Source: CAZJNX01 sp964547415
Lineage (GTDB): Bacteria; Pseudomonadota; Alphaproteobacteria; Rhizobiales; Amorphaceae
DNA: 41,807 bases
Direction: 5' to 3'
Assembly: GCA_964547415.1 (NCBI GenBank)
Contig: CAZJNX010000009.1
Span: 1-41,807, forward strand
The translations under genes and the position numbers were made by a program. The first letter of the stretch is position 1. Each line of letters starts with the position of its first letter. Below the pieces are notes generated by a model, which searched no databases, was not told the DNA's origin, and worked only from the letters and a program-made list of their open reading frames with translations. This document shows positions 16,763-23,818 of the stretch, piece by piece.

Positions 16763-17920
16763 CTACCGGTGCTCCTTCAGGAGCTCGCGGGCGATGATGA
16801 GCTGCTGGATCTGGCTGGTGCCCTCGTAGATCCGGAACAGGCGCACGTCCCGGTAGAGCCGCTCGACCGGGTAGTCGGCGATGTAGCCCGCTCCGCCGTG
16901 GACCTGCACCGCCCGGTCGGCGACCCGCCCGACCATCTCCGAGGCGTAGTACTTCGCCATCGCCGCCATCTTGGGTATCCGCTCGCCCGCGTCCCGCCGG
17001 CGGGCGGCCTCGAGCACGAGGGCGCGGGCCGCGGTGAGCTCCGTGTCGCTGTCGGCGAGCATCGCCTGGACGAGCTGGAAGTCGGCGATCGGCTTGCCGA
17101 ACTGGCGCCGCTCGAGGGCGTAGCGGGCGGTGTCGGAGAGGATCCGCTCGGCGACGCCCACGCACACGGCCGCAATGTGGATGCGCCCCCGGTCGAGCAC
17201 CTTCATGGCGGTGCGGAAGCCCTGGCCCTCGACGCCGCCGATCACCGCGTCCGCCGCCACGAACGCGTCCTCGAAGACGACGTCGCACACGTGGGCGCCG
17301 CGCTGGCCCATCTTCCGCTCCGGCTTGCCGAGGCGGATGCCGGGCGTGTCCGACGGCACGAGGAAGGCGGTGATGCCGGCCGCGCCCGGCTCGTCCGGGT
17401 TCGAGCGGGCCATCACGGTGAAGACGTCCGCCCGCGGGGCGTTGGTGATGTAGCGCTTGGTGCCGGTGAGGCGAAAGCCGTTCCCGTCCCGCACGGCGCG
17501 GGTCTTGAGCGAGGCGGCGTCGGAGCCCGCCTCCGGCTCGGTGAGGCAGAAGGAGCCGACGATCTCGCCCCGCGCCATCCCCGGCAGCCAGCGCCGCTTC
17601 TGTTCCTCCGTGCCGTCGATGACGATGCCCTGGGCGCCGATGCCGACGTTGGTCCCGAACACGGAGCGAAAGGCGGGCGAGACGTGCCCGAGCACCATCG
17701 CGATCCGCGCCTCGTCGTGGCAGGAAAGGCCCATCCCGCCGTACTCGGGCGGGATGGTGAGGCCGAACAGGCCCATCGCCTTCATCTCCGCCACCACGTC
17801 GTCGGGCACGCGGTCGGTCTCCTCCACCTCCTCCTCGCGGGGCTTCAGGCGGGTCTCCACGAAGCGGTCGAGCTCGGCGACGAGATGGTCGATGTCGGCG
17901 GCGTCCCCGGCGGTGGCCAT
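16763..17920 (-). CDS. Acyl-CoA dehydrogenase
   Basis: A 385-residue FAD flavoenzyme that introduces a 2,3-double bond in an acyl-CoA and passes electrons to ETF. It has the N-terminal helical domain, GLFGLTIPPEYGGMG, then the beta-domain signature FCLTEPEAGSDAASL, then GTKRYITNA. Further landmarks are RRQFGKPIADFQLVQ, DRAVQVHGGAGYI and the C-terminal RIYEGTSQIQQL, whose glutamate is the usual catalytic base of short/medium-chain enzymes. The ATG at 17920 has AAAGGGA seven bases upstream, and the gene follows the membrane-protein gene by 26 bases, so they are probably cotranscribed. Chain-length preference cannot be told. With the adjacent hydroxyacyl-CoA dehydrogenase it supplies two steps of a beta-oxidation sequence; no enoyl-CoA hydratase or thiolase is present in the window. 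Confidence 0.92.
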   Translation of the reverse strand: MATAGDAADIDHLVAELDRFVETRLKPREEEVEETDRVPDDVVAEMKAMGLFGLTIPPEYGGMGLSCHDEARIAMVLGHVSPAFRSVFGTNVGIGAQGIVIDGTEEQKRRWLPGMARGEIVGSFCLTEPEAGSDAASLKTRAVRDGNGFRLTGTKRYITNAPRADVFTVMARSNPDEPGAAGITAFLVPSDTPGIRLGKPERKMGQRGAHVCDVVFEDAFVAADAVIGGVEGQGFRTAMKVLDRGRIHIAAVCVGVAERILSDTARYALERRQFGKPIADFQLVQAMLADSDTELTAARALVLEAARRRDAGERIPKMAAMAKYYASEMVGRVADRAVQVHGGAGYIADYPVERLYRDVRLFRIYEGTSQIQQLIIARELLKEHR

Positions 17921-17946
17921 CGGAACATCCCTTTCGTGTCGTTGCG

Positions 17947-19434
17947 TCAGAACAGGTGGAACAGGACGGCGAGCCAGGCGAGCAGCACGCCGTAGGCGAA
18001 CACGCTGTAAAGCCCGTTCCAGGCCCAGGTGAGGCGCGTCGCCGGGATCCCCGTCATCCGGTTGAGGACGAGGGCGCCGGCCGCGAACGGGGACGCGGTC
18101 ATGGCGAGGGCCCAGCCGCCGGACAGGGCGATGACGAGGAGCGCCGGGTCCACCGGCAGCGTCTCCACCTTGCCGAGGGCGGTGCCGACGAACACGGCGA
18201 CCACGATCGGCGTCAGGGCGAACTGCACCGCCACCACGATGAGGAGCGGCAGGAGCGCGAGGAGGAGGAACGGATGGATCACCTCCGGCGAGGCGGCGAG
18301 CGCGATCGCCTCCGGGGGGACGAGGGCGGCCAGCATGACGCCGATGTATCCCGCCGAGGCGAGGGTCATCGCCTCCGGCGAGGCGGCCGGGAGCCCGCGC
18401 GAGACGATCGCCCCTGCCCGGCGCGCGGCGAGCACCCCCGCCTGGCGCGAGCCGGCCGACCGCCCCTGCCACCAGATCCAGGCGACCGTGAGCACGGGCG
18501 CGGCGAGCATGAGGGCGGGCACCGTCTCGACGGCGAAGACGAGGCGGACGAGGACGGCGAGCGCGACGAGCGCCGCGCACACGCCCGCGAAGTGGACGAG
18601 CGCGCGGACGGGCGCGGCCATCGCGGTCCGCACCGGGGAGCGGCCCTCCCGGGCGAGCCGCCGGCGCAGGGGCCGCCAGCGCACCGTGTCCTCCACCCAG
18701 CCCATCGCCATGGTGAGGGCGGCGAGGCCGAGCCCGGCGAGGATCACCCGCGCCCCGTCCGCCCCCGGAAACAGGCTCGCGAGCAGCGCCTGGGTGACGG
18801 TGGTGGGCGCCCACACGATGACCATCTGGAAGCCGCGCATGGCGGCGGAGAACTGGCGCCTTTCCTTCACGTCGGCGATGGCGGGGTCGACGCCCGCGGC
18901 GCGGCTCGCCCGGACCCCGGCCTTGATCAGCGGGGCGAGGAGGCTGAGCGCCCCCATGTTGAGGAGGGTGGTCAGGACGTGGGCCCCGCCCGCGATGGCG
19001 CCGTAGCGCCGGTTGGGCGGCTGCTCGGTGAGGAAGCGGCCGGTCGCCTCCACCGCGGGGGAGGTGGCGGCCGCGTCCCGCAGGACCGCGAGGAGCAGCA
19101 TGAAGGCGGCGAGGAACGCCGCCTGGTCGAGGCCGCGGCGGACGGTGGCGGCCGCGTCCGGCTCGAGGGCGAACTCGGCGACGGTGAGGAGGGTGGCGAC
19201 GGCGATCAGGATGCGCTCGCGCAGGCGGAAGTGGCGCTGGCCGACCACGCAGAAGGCGAGGAGCGCGAGGACGGCCGCGAGCCCCGCCGCCTCGAGGCCG
19301 GCGTAGTGCTCCACGAGGGCGCCGGCGGCCACCGTGACGAGGAGGGCGGCGAGAACGCGCGCCACAGCGTCCGCCCGCGCCTCGCCCGGCACGGGCGCGC
19401 TCGCCGTCCGCGCCTCCTCGCGCGGGCGGTTCAC
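17947..19434 (-). CDS. Multi-pass membrane protein of unknown function, possible transporter
   Basis: About 495 residues from a GTG at 19434, which is the first plausible start after the divergent promoter region, but its ribosome-binding site is weak. There are roughly 12 hydrophobic segments separated by short arginine-rich loops. A conserved-looking core reads GAHVLTTLLNMGALSLLAPL followed by MVIVWAPTTVTQALL. The second half has ALTPIVVAVFVGTALG and LSGGWALAMTASPFAAGA. The paired inverted halves with polar breaks suggest an ion-transporter-superfamily carrier (C4-dicarboxylate, arsenite or Na+/H+ type), but I do not recognise the family. It begins the minus-strand catabolic run and lies 26 bases before the acyl-CoA dehydrogenase gene, so it could export or import a pathway intermediate. 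Confidence 0.6.
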   Translation of the reverse strand: MNRPREEARTASAPVPGEARADAVARVLAALLVTVAAGALVEHYAGLEAAGLAAVLALLAFCVVGQRHFRLRERILIAVATLLTVAEFALEPDAAATVRRGLDQAAFLAAFMLLLAVLRDAAATSPAVEATGRFLTEQPPNRRYGAIAGGAHVLTTLLNMGALSLLAPLIKAGVRASRAAGVDPAIADVKERRQFSAAMRGFQMVIVWAPTTVTQALLASLFPGADGARVILAGLGLAALTMAMGWVEDTVRWRPLRRRLAREGRSPVRTAMAAPVRALVHFAGVCAALVALAVLVRLVFAVETVPALMLAAPVLTVAWIWWQGRSAGSRQAGVLAARRAGAIVSRGLPAASPEAMTLASAGYIGVMLAALVPPEAIALAASPEVIHPFLLLALLPLLIVVAVQFALTPIVVAVFVGTALGKVETLPVDPALLVIALSGGWALAMTASPFAAGALVLNRMTGIPATRLTWAWNGLYSVFAYGVLLAWLAVLFHLF

Positions 19435-19507
19435 GGGCGGCCCGCGGCGGAGGCGGGCGGTTCGGGGCGCGGCCTCATGGCGGAAGTGTTGCGCGGCGCC
19501 CGCGCGG

Positions 19508-19535
19508 TTGGCAACGTCATCCTTCCCGGTACGAT
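19508..19535 (+). promoter_or_regulatory. Sigma-70-type promoter for the thioesterase gene
   Basis: TTGGCA (19508-19513), a 16-base spacer and TACGAT (19530-19535) form a good promoter about 40 bases upstream of the ATG. It lies in the 141-base divergent gap with the membrane-protein gene. No comparably good minus-strand promoter was found in that gap. Confidence 0.6.
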
Positions 19536-19575
19536 GCCCGCCTGCCGCACGCCAGCCATCCGTTCGAGGACCCCC

Positions 19576-20055
19576 ATGACACAGCCGACCGAGGGCGCCG
19601 GCCCGTCCGCCCCCGCCGCCCCGCCCACGGAGGACTTCGACCCCGTCGCCGGGGAGCCGGTGTCCGGCATGCAGCGCCTCGTCGGCTACCGCCTGGAGGA
19701 CTGGCGGGAGGGTTACTGCCGCGTGCGGCTCGCCATCGAGGGCCGCCACCGCAACCGCTACGGCGCCACCCACGGGGGCATCTACGCCACCCTCGCCGAC
19801 GCGGCGGGCGGCTTTTCCGGCTGCTACCCGGAGCGGCCCGACGAGCGGCGGCGCTGCGTGACGCTGTCGCTCACCACCAACTACCTCGCCCAGCCCGCCG
19901 ACGACGTGATGATCGCCGAAAGCCGCGTCACCGGCGGCGGCCGCTCGGTCTTCTTCGCCACCATAGAAATCCGCGACGGGGCCGGCACGCTCCTGTCGAC
20001 GGCGACCGGCACCTTCCGCTACCGCAACCCCGTCCCGCGCACGCCGCCCGGCTGA
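19576..20055 (+). CDS. PaaI-like hotdog-fold acyl-CoA thioesterase
   Basis: A 159-residue single hotdog-domain protein that would hydrolyse an acyl- or aryl-CoA thioester. The family block NRYGATHGGIYATLADAAGG matches the PaaI/4HBT signature N-x-x-G-x-x-HGG-x-x-x-x-LAD, with the catalytic-type aspartate. The C-terminal half has TTNYLAQ, ESRVTGGGRSVFF and STATGTFRY, all typical of PaaI. About 35 Pro/Ala-rich residues precede the fold. The ATG at 19576 has GAGGA upstream and follows a good promoter. It is transcribed away from the catabolic cluster and could release dead-end CoA esters from that pathway, as PaaI does in phenylacetate degradation. Its link to the cluster is inferred from position. 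Confidence 0.87.
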   Translation: MTQPTEGAGPSAPAAPPTEDFDPVAGEPVSGMQRLVGYRLEDWREGYCRVRLAIEGRHRNRYGATHGGIYATLADAAGGFSGCYPERPDERRRCVTLSLTTNYLAQPADDVMIAESRVTGGGRSVFFATIEIRDGAGTLLSTATGTFRYRNPVPRTPPG

Positions 20056-20091
20056 CCCCGCCCGCCGCGTCCGTCCGCCGGCGAAGCGTCC

Positions 20092-20120
20092 TTGACTTCC
20101 CTCGCCGCGGCCACCATAGA
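20092..20120 (+). promoter_or_regulatory. Promoter of the tRNA-Ala gene
   Basis: TTGACT (20092-20097), a 17-base spacer and CATAGA (20115-20120) place the transcription start near 20127, four or so bases before the tRNA 5' end. It is among the best sigma-70-type matches in the window, as expected for a stable RNA gene. Confidence 0.7.
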
Positions 20121-20130
20121 GGCGCTCACC

Positions 20131-20206
20131 GGGGCCGTAGCTCAGCTGGGAGAGCGCTGCAATCGCACTGCAGAGGTCAGGGGTTCGATTCCCCTCGGCT
20201 CCACCA
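20131..20206 (+). tRNA. tRNA-Ala (anticodon CGC)
   Basis: A complete 76-base cloverleaf with an encoded CCA. The acceptor arms GGGGCCG and CGGCTCC pair with a G3-U70 wobble, the main identity signal for alanyl-tRNA synthetase. The D-loop has AGCTCAGCTGGGAGAGC, the anticodon stem CTGCA/TGCAG encloses the loop ATCGCAC with anticodon CGC, and the T-arm has GGTTCGATTCC. It reads GCG alanine codons, which are frequent in this GC-rich genome. Confidence 0.97.
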
Positions 20207-20286
20207 GTGGCACCCCTCCAGGGCTCCCGTTTCCCGCCGTGACGTCGCCGCCGGCCTTCGGGCGAACCGCCCCCGGGCGTGGACGT

Positions 20287-20303
20287 TGCCTCCGCCGGAG
20301 GCA
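20287..20303. repeat. Perfect hairpin downstream of tRNA-Ala
   Basis: TGCCTCC and GGAGGCA surround a GCC loop. It lies 80 bases after the tRNA with no T-tract, and could mark the 3' end of the tRNA precursor. Confidence 0.4.
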
Positions 20304-20371
20304 GCCGTTCCGGTCGGGACGCCGGGGCGACGTGCGCGCCGGGCGGGACCCTCTCGATCGCGCGGCGACGG

Positions 20372-20399
20372 TGGATCGCACGGGCAAGATCGGCTAAGG
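20372..20399 (+). promoter_or_regulatory. Putative promoter for tsf
   Basis: TGGATC (20372-20377), a 16-base spacer and CTAAGG (20394-20399). The 28 bases around it closely resemble the putative frr promoter at 22414-22441: both have GTGGA, CGCACGGG and CGGCTA in the same order. If used, tsf mRNA would carry a leader of about 200 bases. Apart from this site and the tRNA hairpin, 20207-20608 shows nothing gene-like. Confidence 0.45.
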
Positions 20400-20608
20400 G
20401 GGCCGCATTTCCCGTCGGGCGTTCCTGATGGTGCCCGCGCGGCCGGTCCGCCGTGCGGGGCCGGGGCGCGGCCGGCGGCTGGACGAGGCGAGAGGGGGCG
20501 CCGCGCGCGGTCCGCATCCGGCGGGTTCCGGCGGCGGGCGCCCGGCAGTGCGACCGCGGCCGGGACCGGGCGGCGGGCGCAGGCGAGCGAGGCAGGGAAG
20601 GATATTCG

Positions 20609-21532
20609 ATGGGCATCTCGGCGCAACAGGTGAAGGAGCTCCGCGAGCGGACCGGGGCGGGCATGATGGACTGCAAGACCGCCCTCACCGAGACGGGCGG
20701 CGACATGGAGGCCGCGATCGACTGGCTGCGCAAGAAGGGCCTGTCGAAGGCGGCCAAGAAAGCCGACCGCGTCGCCGTGGAAGGCCTCGTGGGCGTCGCG
20801 GCCGCGCCGCGGGCGGCCGCCGTCGTCGAGGTGAACTCCGAGACCGACTTCGTGGCCCGCAACGAGCGCTTCCAGGCGATCGTGTCGGAGGTGGCGAAGC
20901 TCGCCCTCGAGGCGGAAGGCGACCGCGACCGGCTCCTCGCCGCCGACTTCCCCGGCACCGGCCGCACAGTGGCGGACGAGCTCACCGAGGCGATCGCCAC
21001 CATCGGCGAGAACCTGACCCTGCGCCGCACGGCGGTGCTCGCCGTCTCCGAGGGCGTCGTCGCCACCTACGTGCACAACGCGGTCGCCGAGGGGCTCGGC
21101 AAGATCGGTGTCCTCGTTGCCCTCGAGTCCGCGGCGGACGAGGCGGTTCTCGCCGAGCTCGGCCGGCGCATCGCCATGCACGTGGCCGCCACGAGCCCGC
21201 TCGCCGTCACCGTCGACGAGCTTCCCGCCGAGGCGGTGGAGCGCGAGCGCACCATCTTCGCCGAGCAGGCCCGCCAGTCCGGCAAGCCGGAGAACATCAT
21301 CGAGAAGATGGTCGAGGGGCGCATCCGCAAGTACTACGAGGAGGTGGTCCTCCTGAAGCAGGCCTTCGTGCTCGACCCGGACAAGACGGTCGAGGCGGCC
21401 GTGGAGGAAAAGGGCAAGGAAGCCGGCGCGCCGATCCGCGTCGCCGCCTTCGTGCGCTTCGCCCTCGGCGAGGGGCTCGAGCGCCAGGAGAGCGACTTCG
21501 CCGCCGAGGTGGCCGCCGCGGCCGGCGGCTGA
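20609..21532 (+). CDS. tsf: Elongation factor Ts
   Basis: A 307-residue cytosolic factor that exchanges GDP for GTP on EF-Tu during translation. The N-terminal UBA-like domain reads VKELRERTGAGMMDCKTAL, and the nucleotide-exchange core carries the diagnostic TDFVARN near residue 79, followed by the dimerisation region and IIEKMVEGRIRKYY. Length and motifs are normal. The ATG at 20609 has GGAAGGA seven bases upstream. The gene is normally the second gene of rpsB-tsf, but ribosomal protein S2 is not encoded here; instead there is a tRNA gene and about 400 non-coding bases. A strong intrinsic terminator follows directly, so tsf appears to be a single-gene transcription unit, with the next operon starting at pyrH. 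Confidence 0.97.
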   Translation: MGISAQQVKELRERTGAGMMDCKTALTETGGDMEAAIDWLRKKGLSKAAKKADRVAVEGLVGVAAAPRAAAVVEVNSETDFVARNERFQAIVSEVAKLALEAEGDRDRLLAADFPGTGRTVADELTEAIATIGENLTLRRTAVLAVSEGVVATYVHNAVAEGLGKIGVLVALESAADEAVLAELGRRIAMHVAATSPLAVTVDELPAEAVERERTIFAEQARQSGKPENIIEKMVEGRIRKYYEEVVLLKQAFVLDPDKTVEAAVEEKGKEAGAPIRVAAFVRFALGEGLERQESDFAAEVAAAAGG

Positions 21533-21540
21533 CGGAAACG

Positions 21541-21564
21541 GGGCGCCCGCGGGCGCCCTTTTTT
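21541..21564 (+). terminator. Rho-independent terminator of tsf
   Basis: GGGCGCC, loop CGCG, GGCGCCC (21541-21558 with flanking bases) followed immediately by six T (21559-21564), starting eight bases after the tsf stop. This is the only textbook intrinsic terminator I found in the window. Confidence 0.9.
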
Positions 21565-21636
21565 CGCGCCCCGCCGGGCCGGCTGCGCCGCGGGCGGGGG
21601 CCGTTCCCGAAGACCGTACCCGGCGGCACGACGACG

Positions 21637-22359
21637 ATGGCAAGCGACGACGGCAAACCCTGGTCCCGCATCCTGCTCAAGGTCTCGGGCGAGGCGTTGA
21701 TGGGGGACAGCCCGTTCGGCATCGACTCCGGCACGGTGGAGCGGATCGCCGGCGAGGTGGCCGAGGTGGTGGACCTCGGCATCGAGCTCGCGCTGGTGGT
21801 GGGCGGCGGCAACTTCCTGCGCGGCGCCCAGCAGGAGGCCTGGGCCGACCGGGTGACGGGCGACCACATGGGGATGCTCGCCACCGTGATGAACTGCCTC
21901 GCCCTCGGCGCGGCGCTGAGGCGGCAGCAGGTTCCCTCCATGGTGCTCTCGGCGATCCCGGTCCCCACCGTGTGCGAAAGCTTCACCCAGCGCCACGCCC
22001 TCCGGTATCTCAAGGCGGGCAACGTGGTGCTGTTCGCGGGCGGCACCGGCAATCCGTTCTTCACCACCGACACGGGCGCGGCGCTGCGGGCGGCCGAGAT
22101 GAAGTGCGGCGCCCTCCTGAAGGGCACCCAGGTGGACGGCGTCTACGACCGCGACCCGCGCAAGGACCCGGCGGCCCGCCGCTACGACCGCCTCACCCAC
22201 CAGGAGGCGCTCGAGCGCAACCTCGGCGTCATGGACGCGACGGCGATCGCGCTCGCCCGGGAGAACGGGATTCCGATCGTCGTCTTCTCGATCCGCGAGC
22301 CCGGCGGCCTCGTGGCCGTCGCCCGCGGGGAGGGCGTCGCCACCATCGTCTCGGCCTGA
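21637..22359 (+). CDS. pyrH: Uridylate kinase
   Basis: A 240-residue hexameric UMP kinase (UMP + ATP to UDP + ADP) of the amino-acid-kinase fold, needed for pyrimidine nucleotide synthesis. Signatures are LLKVSGEALMGD at the start, VVGGGNFLRG, then GNPFFTTDTGAALRAAEM and KGTQVDGVYDRDPRKDP, then DATAIALARENGIPIVVF near the C terminus. The length is typical. The ATG at 21637 lies 73 bases after the tsf terminator and begins the conserved order pyrH-frr-uppS-cdsA-dxr-rseP. No clear promoter was recognised in the short gap, so low-level readthrough or an unrecognised promoter must supply it. Confidence 0.96.
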   Translation: MASDDGKPWSRILLKVSGEALMGDSPFGIDSGTVERIAGEVAEVVDLGIELALVVGGGNFLRGAQQEAWADRVTGDHMGMLATVMNCLALGAALRRQQVPSMVLSAIPVPTVCESFTQRHALRYLKAGNVVLFAGGTGNPFFTTDTGAALRAAEMKCGALLKGTQVDGVYDRDPRKDPAARRYDRLTHQEALERNLGVMDATAIALARENGIPIVVFSIREPGGLVAVARGEGVATIVSA

Positions 22360-22413
22360 CGGCGCGCGCCCGCCCGGCGAAGCGCGCGGCACCGCGCGAC
22401 CGCGCCGCCGCCG

Positions 22414-22441
22414 TGGACGCACGGGTCAAAAACGGCTAGTC
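22414..22441 (+). promoter_or_regulatory. Putative promoter for frr
   Basis: TGGACG (22414-22419), a 16-base spacer and CTAGTC (22436-22441) in the 118-base gap before frr. The block shares the order GTGGA, CGCACGGG, CGGCTA with the site before tsf, suggesting that the two translation-factor genes use related promoters. Confidence 0.5.
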
Positions 22442-22477
22442 GCTTGGTTTCGCCGGGCGGAAGGAACGAGGAACGAG

Positions 22478-23041
22478 ATGAGCGTTGATGCAGTCGATCT
22501 TCAGGATCTGGCGCGCCGCATGGACGGGGCGATCGGGGTCCTCAAGAACGAGCTCGCCGGCCTGAGGACCGGCCGCGCCTCGGCGGGGATGCTGGAGCCC
22601 GTCAGCGTGGAGGCCTACGGCAGCCACATGCCGATCTCCCAGCTCGCCACCGTCAACGTGCCCGAGCCCCGCCTCATCACCGTCCAGGTCTGGGACCGGT
22701 CCACGGTGGCCGCCGTGGAGAAGGGGATCCGCGAATCCAACCTCGGCCTCAACCCGGTGGTCGAGGGCCAGACCATGCGCATCCCGATCCCCGAGCTCAA
22801 CGCCGAGCGGCGGCAGGAGCTCGTCAAGGTCGCCCACAAGTACGCCGAGCAGGCCAAGGTGGCGGTCCGCCACGTCCGCCGCGACGGGATGGAGGAGCTC
22901 AAGAAGGCCGAGAAGGACGGCGACGTCAGCCAGGACGACAGCCGCCGCCTCGCCGAGCAGGTCCAGAAGCTCACCGACGACAAGGTCGCCGAGATCGACC
23001 GCATGGTCTCCGCCAAGGAGCAGGAGATCCTCCAGGTCTGA
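22478..23041 (+). CDS. frr: Ribosome recycling factor
   Basis: A 187-residue factor that, with EF-G, splits post-termination ribosomes. It has the expected two-domain composition: the long three-helix bundle (LARRMDGAIGVLKNELAGLRTGRAS at the N terminus, in shorter parts GLRTGRAS and MLEPV) and the small beta-rich domain (VNVPEPRLITVQVWD). The conserved IPIPELNAERRQELVK and VAVRHVRRDGMEELKK follow. The ATG at 22478 has GAGGAACGAG just upstream. A promoter-like site lies in the gap from pyrH, and uppS follows after 24 bases. Confidence 0.97.
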   Translation: MSVDAVDLQDLARRMDGAIGVLKNELAGLRTGRASAGMLEPVSVEAYGSHMPISQLATVNVPEPRLITVQVWDRSTVAAVEKGIRESNLGLNPVVEGQTMRIPIPELNAERRQELVKVAHKYAEQAKVAVRHVRRDGMEELKKAEKDGDVSQDDSRRLAEQVQKLTDDKVAEIDRMVSAKEQEILQV

Positions 23042-23065
23042 CCCGCCGCACCCGAGATCCTTCCC

Positions 23066-23818
23066 GTGCTTGACCGAACCCCGAGCGGCGGGGCGCCGGC
23101 CGCCGACGCCGCCGCCCTGCCGCGGCACGTCGCGATCATCATGGACGGCAACGGCCGCTGGGCGGCCCGCCGCGGCCTGCCGCGCTCGTTCGGCCACCGC
23201 AAGGGGATCGATGCCGTCCGCCGGACCGTGCGCCACGCGAGCGCGCGCGGGATCTCCTGCCTCACGCTCTATGCCTTCTCCATGGAGAACTGGAACCGGC
23301 CGGAGCGCGAGGTGGGCGAGCTCATGTCGTTGATGCGGACCTACATCGACGGCGACCTGTCGGAACTGAGCGAGGCCGGCGTGCGTATCCGCGTGATCGG
23401 GGCGCGCGAGAGACTGACCCCCGGTCTTCTCGAGATGATCGCGAAGGCAGAGGGCGAGACCGCCGGGAACGACGGCATGATGCTGCAGGTCGCCTTCAAC
23501 TACGGCGGACGGGACGAGATCGTCCGCGCCGCCCGCCGCGCCCTCGCGGCGGGGGTGGCGCCGGACGATCTCACGGAGCAGCGGCTGTCGGCCTTCCTCG
23601 ACACGGCGGGGGTGCCCGACCCCGACCTCGTGATCCGCACCAGCGGCGAGCGGCGCATCTCCAACTTCCTCCTGTGGCAGTGCGCCTACGCGGAGTTCGT
23701 GTTCGCCGAGGCCATGTGGCCGGAGTTCGACGAGGCCCTGTTCGACCGGGCGCTCGAGGACTACCGGGCGCGGGAGCGCCGCTTCGGCGAGTTGCCGGCG
23801 GGCGCCGGCGCGCCGTGA
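23066..23818 (+). CDS. uppS: Isoprenyl transferase (undecaprenyl diphosphate synthase)
   Basis: A 250-residue cis-prenyltransferase that condenses isopentenyl diphosphates to undecaprenyl diphosphate, the carrier lipid for peptidoglycan and O-antigen. The active-site block HVAIIMDGNGRWA contains the catalytic aspartate at about residue 27. Also seen are GHRKGIDAV, YAFSMENWNRP, VAFNYGGRDEI and IRTSGERRISNFLLWQ, all canonical. It begins with a GTG at 23066; GAGATCC lies upstream. Its stop overlaps the GTG of cdsA (GTGA), so the two membrane-lipid genes are translationally coupled. Confidence 0.96.
   Translation: MLDRTPSGGAPAADAAALPRHVAIIMDGNGRWAARRGLPRSFGHRKGIDAVRRTVRHASARGISCLTLYAFSMENWNRPEREVGELMSLMRTYIDGDLSELSEAGVRIRVIGARERLTPGLLEMIAKAEGETAGNDGMMLQVAFNYGGRDEIVRAARRALAAGVAPDDLTEQRLSAFLDTAGVPDPDLVIRTSGERRISNFLLWQCAYAEFVFAEAMWPEFDEALFDRALEDYRARERRFGELPAGAGAP

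Noticed and set aside
20131..20206. tRNA-Ala as an integration site for a mobile element
   Set aside because: No integrase, no duplicated tRNA 3' end and no foreign-looking genes nearby.
20142..20387. A minus-strand frame ending in SRGIEPLTSAVRLQRSPS-like sequence across the tRNA
   Set aside because: This is the familiar false protein produced by translating the antisense strand of tRNA genes, often mis-annotated in databases.
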